NCBI GenBank assembly: GCA_902776765.1 | Contig: CACYRP010000029.1 | Location: 1 to 64,000, forward strand | Direction: 5' to 3' | DNA: 64,000 nt | From: Fibrobacter succinogenes | GTDB lineage: Bacteria; Fibrobacterota; Fibrobacteria; Fibrobacterales; Fibrobacteraceae | Shown here: one piece after another, positions 62,119 to 64,000 of the stretch | How the letters are laid out: every line of letters starts with the position of its first letter | Numbering within the stretch: the stretch's first letter is position 1 | The notes under the pieces: model-generated | What the model was told of the DNA's origin: nothing | Databases searched by the model: none | What the model saw: only the letters and a program-made list of their open reading frames with translations | Translations under genes and position numbers: made by a program

Positions 62119-62828
62119 TCTGGTGCCGAACGCATCTGGTAACCTTCACCGCGGAAAGTAACGAGCAGCTTCGGATGTGCCGGATCGTCTTCAATCTTCT
62201 TGCGGAGCTTGGTAATGTGGATGTCAACCGTGCGTGTATCGACGGATTCTGCGTTTTCATAACCCCAGACCTTGCGGAGGAGTTCGGAACGCGGAATAGC
62301 ATGGTCGCGGTTGTTCCAGAGGTATTCAAGAATTTCGATTTCCTTGCGGGTGAATGCAAGCTCTTCCGTACCGCGCACGCCCGTGTATTCACGGAAGTTC
62401 ACGCGAAGGTTGCCGGCTACAAGCTTGCCTTCGTTTTCCATCGTCTGGCGGCTACGGCGGAGTACGGCCTCGATGCGTGCAAGGAGCATCGGCACGGAGA
62501 ACGGCTTCGGGATGTAGTCGTCGGCGCCGAACTTGAGCCCGTTGATGATATCGTCATCGGAATTCTTTGCAGAAAGGATGATAATCGGGAGGCTCTTGTC
62601 CTTTTCGCGGATCTTGTCGCAAACGGTAAAGCCGTCCATGCCCGGGAGCATAAGGTCCAGGAGTACGAGTCCGTACTGTCCGGAAAGTGCTTCGGCAAGG
62701 CCGCTTTCGCCGTCAACAACGTGCTTGACGCGGTAACCGTTGAGCTCGCAGAGGTCTACGAGGCCTTCGGCAATGGCAATTTCATCTTCGATGATGAGGA
62801 TGTTCGTGCTGCTTGTATTTTGAGTCAT
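62100..62828 (-). CDS. OmpR/PhoB-family response regulator
   Basis: A 242-aa protein with a receiver domain (NILIIEDEIA, phospho-Asp in LVLLDLMLPGMDG, Lys in YIPKPF) and a C-terminal winged-helix DNA-binding domain (LAFTRKEIEILEYLWNNRDHAIPRSELLRKVWGY, DTRTVDIHITKLRKKIEDDP). It is the partner of the overlapping histidine kinase. Targets are unknown; the barrel-protein gene upstream on the same strand is a candidate neighbour. Confidence 0.94.
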   Translation of the reverse strand: MTQNTSSTNILIIEDEIAIAEGLVDLCELNGYRVKHVVDGESGLAEALSGQYGLVLLDLMLPGMDGFTVCDKIREKDKSLPIIILSAKNSDDDIINGLKFGADDYIPKPFSVPMLLARIEAVLRRSRQTMENEGKLVAGNLRVNFREYTGVRGTEELAFTRKEIEILEYLWNNRDHAIPRSELLRKVWGYENAESVDTRTVDIHITKLRKKIEDDPAHPKLLVTFRGEGYQMRSAPECEKSV

Positions 62829-62876
62829 TCTTAGATACCTACTCTCTTCTAACCAACTTTTTTTTAATCTACAAAA

Positions 62877-63689
62877 TTAAAGGGCAAAACCGCCACCGAT
62901 TTCGAATGCGAAATTACCGGCGTCGATATCGCTATCGTAGTCACCGCCGAGATAGCACTTGACGTTTGCATAGGCTGCGATCGGGATAATCGGGAGCTTG
63001 AAGCGGACACCGGCGAGCAAGTGGATACCGATGCTCTTGGTGAGGCCTTCGTCCTTGGCGTAGTCGACAACCTTTCTAGCAAGTTTTTCGCCGAAGTCGG
63101 GATCGGTCAAATGTTCAACAATGGCTGCTTCTCCATATGCGTCTGCGACAACCTTTTCCACAAAAGCCTTGTTCAAGACGAACGTGTTCCAGTGAATGGT
63201 AAGACCGCCACCGACATACGGACGGATGGGGAACAGCGGGATGGAGAACGGCTTGGTGACGGAAAGGTCTGCGTTCATGGAAATGTACTTCGGAGTTGCC
63301 TTCGCAAACGGAGTACCGCCGAGTTCAATTTCCAACGGAATCCTCTTGTAGTCGGCTTCGTCGAGAACTGCAGTCGGATTTGTGAGTGTTTCTACGGGAT
63401 TCTTTCTTGCCCAGAGTGTTGCGTTGTAAGAGGCAAACTGGATGTTGAAAGTGGCTTCGATATCGACGAACGGAAGGATGTCAATCCATGCCTTGAAACC
63501 GAAACCCTGCAAGCCAGAGAAATCACCATGACTGAACTGGAGACTGCCATTGGTGTTTTTGAGGCTTTCTCTATCGGCTTTTTTGAGTGTTGTACCCGCG
63601 ATAGGGGCGTAATGTCCGCCAATGCCTGCAATAGCAAAGGACTGGGTGGCAAGCAAAGCTGCCGCTGCGAAAATGAGTTTGAAATTCAT
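62877..63689 (-). CDS. Outer-membrane beta-barrel-like protein
   Basis: A 270-aa protein with signal peptide MNFKLIFAAAALLATQSFAIAG. Strand-like segments include FGFKAWIDILPFVDIEATFNIQF, FPIRPYVGGGLTIHWNTF and IGIHLLAGVRFKLPIIPIAAYANVKCYLGG, ending in FAFEIGGGFAL, all typical of OM barrels. No family is recognised. It lies 48 bp upstream of the response-regulator gene. Confidence 0.65.
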   Translation of the reverse strand: MNFKLIFAAAALLATQSFAIAGIGGHYAPIAGTTLKKADRESLKNTNGSLQFSHGDFSGLQGFGFKAWIDILPFVDIEATFNIQFASYNATLWARKNPVETLTNPTAVLDEADYKRIPLEIELGGTPFAKATPKYISMNADLSVTKPFSIPLFPIRPYVGGGLTIHWNTFVLNKAFVEKVVADAYGEAAIVEHLTDPDFGEKLARKVVDYAKDEGLTKSIGIHLLAGVRFKLPIIPIAAYANVKCYLGGDYDSDIDAGNFAFEIGGGFAL

Positions 63690-63793
63690 TGTTTTGCTCC
63701 TAGGAATGTTTTGCTCTTGAAACTAAATAAATATTAGGAAAAATGGTTTTTACAATTTAGAAAATGTTGCATTTTCGCCTGTTTATTCCGTTT

Positions 63794-64000
63794 TTACTTG
63801 ATTGCCGGCACGAAGATGAACTTCTTTTCCCCTTTTTTCACTTCAACATTGCCAAATTTGAAAATGTTGACCGTATTTCCGTCGCTTCCTTCGGCGGCCA
63901 CGGTGACTTCGTGCGAACCCGGTTCAACAGGGATGCGGGTCATCTGGAAGGAGTTCGGCAAGAAGAGCGCAATGCGGAGGTCTGCCTTTTCGAGCTGGTC
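63794..64000 (-). CDS. C-terminal fragment of an exported protein, truncated by the window edge
   Basis: Only the last 68 codons are visible (DQLEKADLRIALFLPNSFQM, then TRIPVEPGSHEVTVAAEGSDG, FGNVEVKKGEKKFIFVPAIK). RIPVEPGSHEVTV followed by a strand and KKGEKKFIFVP resembles the beta-sandwich tail of PEGA-type or COG3014-like surface lipoproteins. The start is beyond the right edge, so the family is not assigned. Confidence 0.7.
   Translation of the reverse strand, partial: DQLEKADLRIALFLPNSFQMTRIPVEPGSHEVTVAAEGSDGNTVNIFKFGNVEVKKGEKKFIFVPAIK

Overview
The window comes from a Fibrobacter-like bacterium (phylum Fibrobacterota). Direct signs are a FISUMP-domain lipoprotein (40156-40791) and two giant fibro-slime proteins (47987-51643 and 51941-55849), both hallmark Fibrobacter families. 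Promoter-like TAnnTTTG boxes of the Bacteroidetes/FCB type and many outer-membrane beta-barrel and TPR proteins agree with this. The tRNA gene carries no encoded CCA. Most of the window has balanced base composition; about 30.7-39.9 kb is strikingly AT-rich and holds a defence island.

Layout. 0-3 kb: the end of a surface-polysaccharide locus (chain-length regulator, Wzy-like polymerase, convergent Wzx-like flippase). 3-9 kb: a candidate structured RNA, tRNA-Leu(TAG) with an internal 11-bp duplication, then tig (frameshifted), clpP, clpX and lon, a proteostasis cluster. 9-20.5 kb: housekeeping and envelope genes (PLP-binding YggS family, MBL hydrolase, rsmA, phosphohexomutase, PorV-like protein, sigma-54 activator, aspartate kinase). 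Three hairpin-rich repeats lie just upstream of the aspartate kinase gene. 20.5-23.3 kb: a lineage-specific cassette of membrane proteins built from a repeated 4-TM unit, flanked by two paralogous small proteins. 23.3-30 kb: radical SAM protein, pyridoxamine kinase, CytX-type permease, metE and a divergent LysR regulator; a similar palindrome sits in front of metE/lysR and of cytX.

30-40 kb: the defence island. A truncated HsdR N-terminus is translationally coupled to hsdM, hsdS, a Septu/PtuA-like ABC ATPase, a PtuB-like HNH nuclease and a PLD-family nuclease gene interrupted by one stop codon. A second ATPase plus small partner protein and a DUF2971 gene, also interrupted by a stop codon, follow. 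No complete HsdR is present, so the Hsd methylase/specificity pair may instead be wired to the ATPase and HNH nuclease. This is the most interesting candidate system in the window.

40-64 kb: FISUMP lipoprotein, dnaN with a 49-aa upstream small ORF, a degenerate M23 protein, duplicated membrane proteins, RNase G/E (frameshifted), the two fibro-slime adhesin-like proteins, pta, a TPR protein, 6-phosphofructokinase, a sensor kinase/response regulator pair, a beta-barrel protein and one truncated gene at the right edge.

Four genes (tig, rng, PLD, DUF2971) are broken by single-base events. Both frameshifts fit one missing base in a short run, so sequence error must be excluded for those two before they are called pseudogenes.
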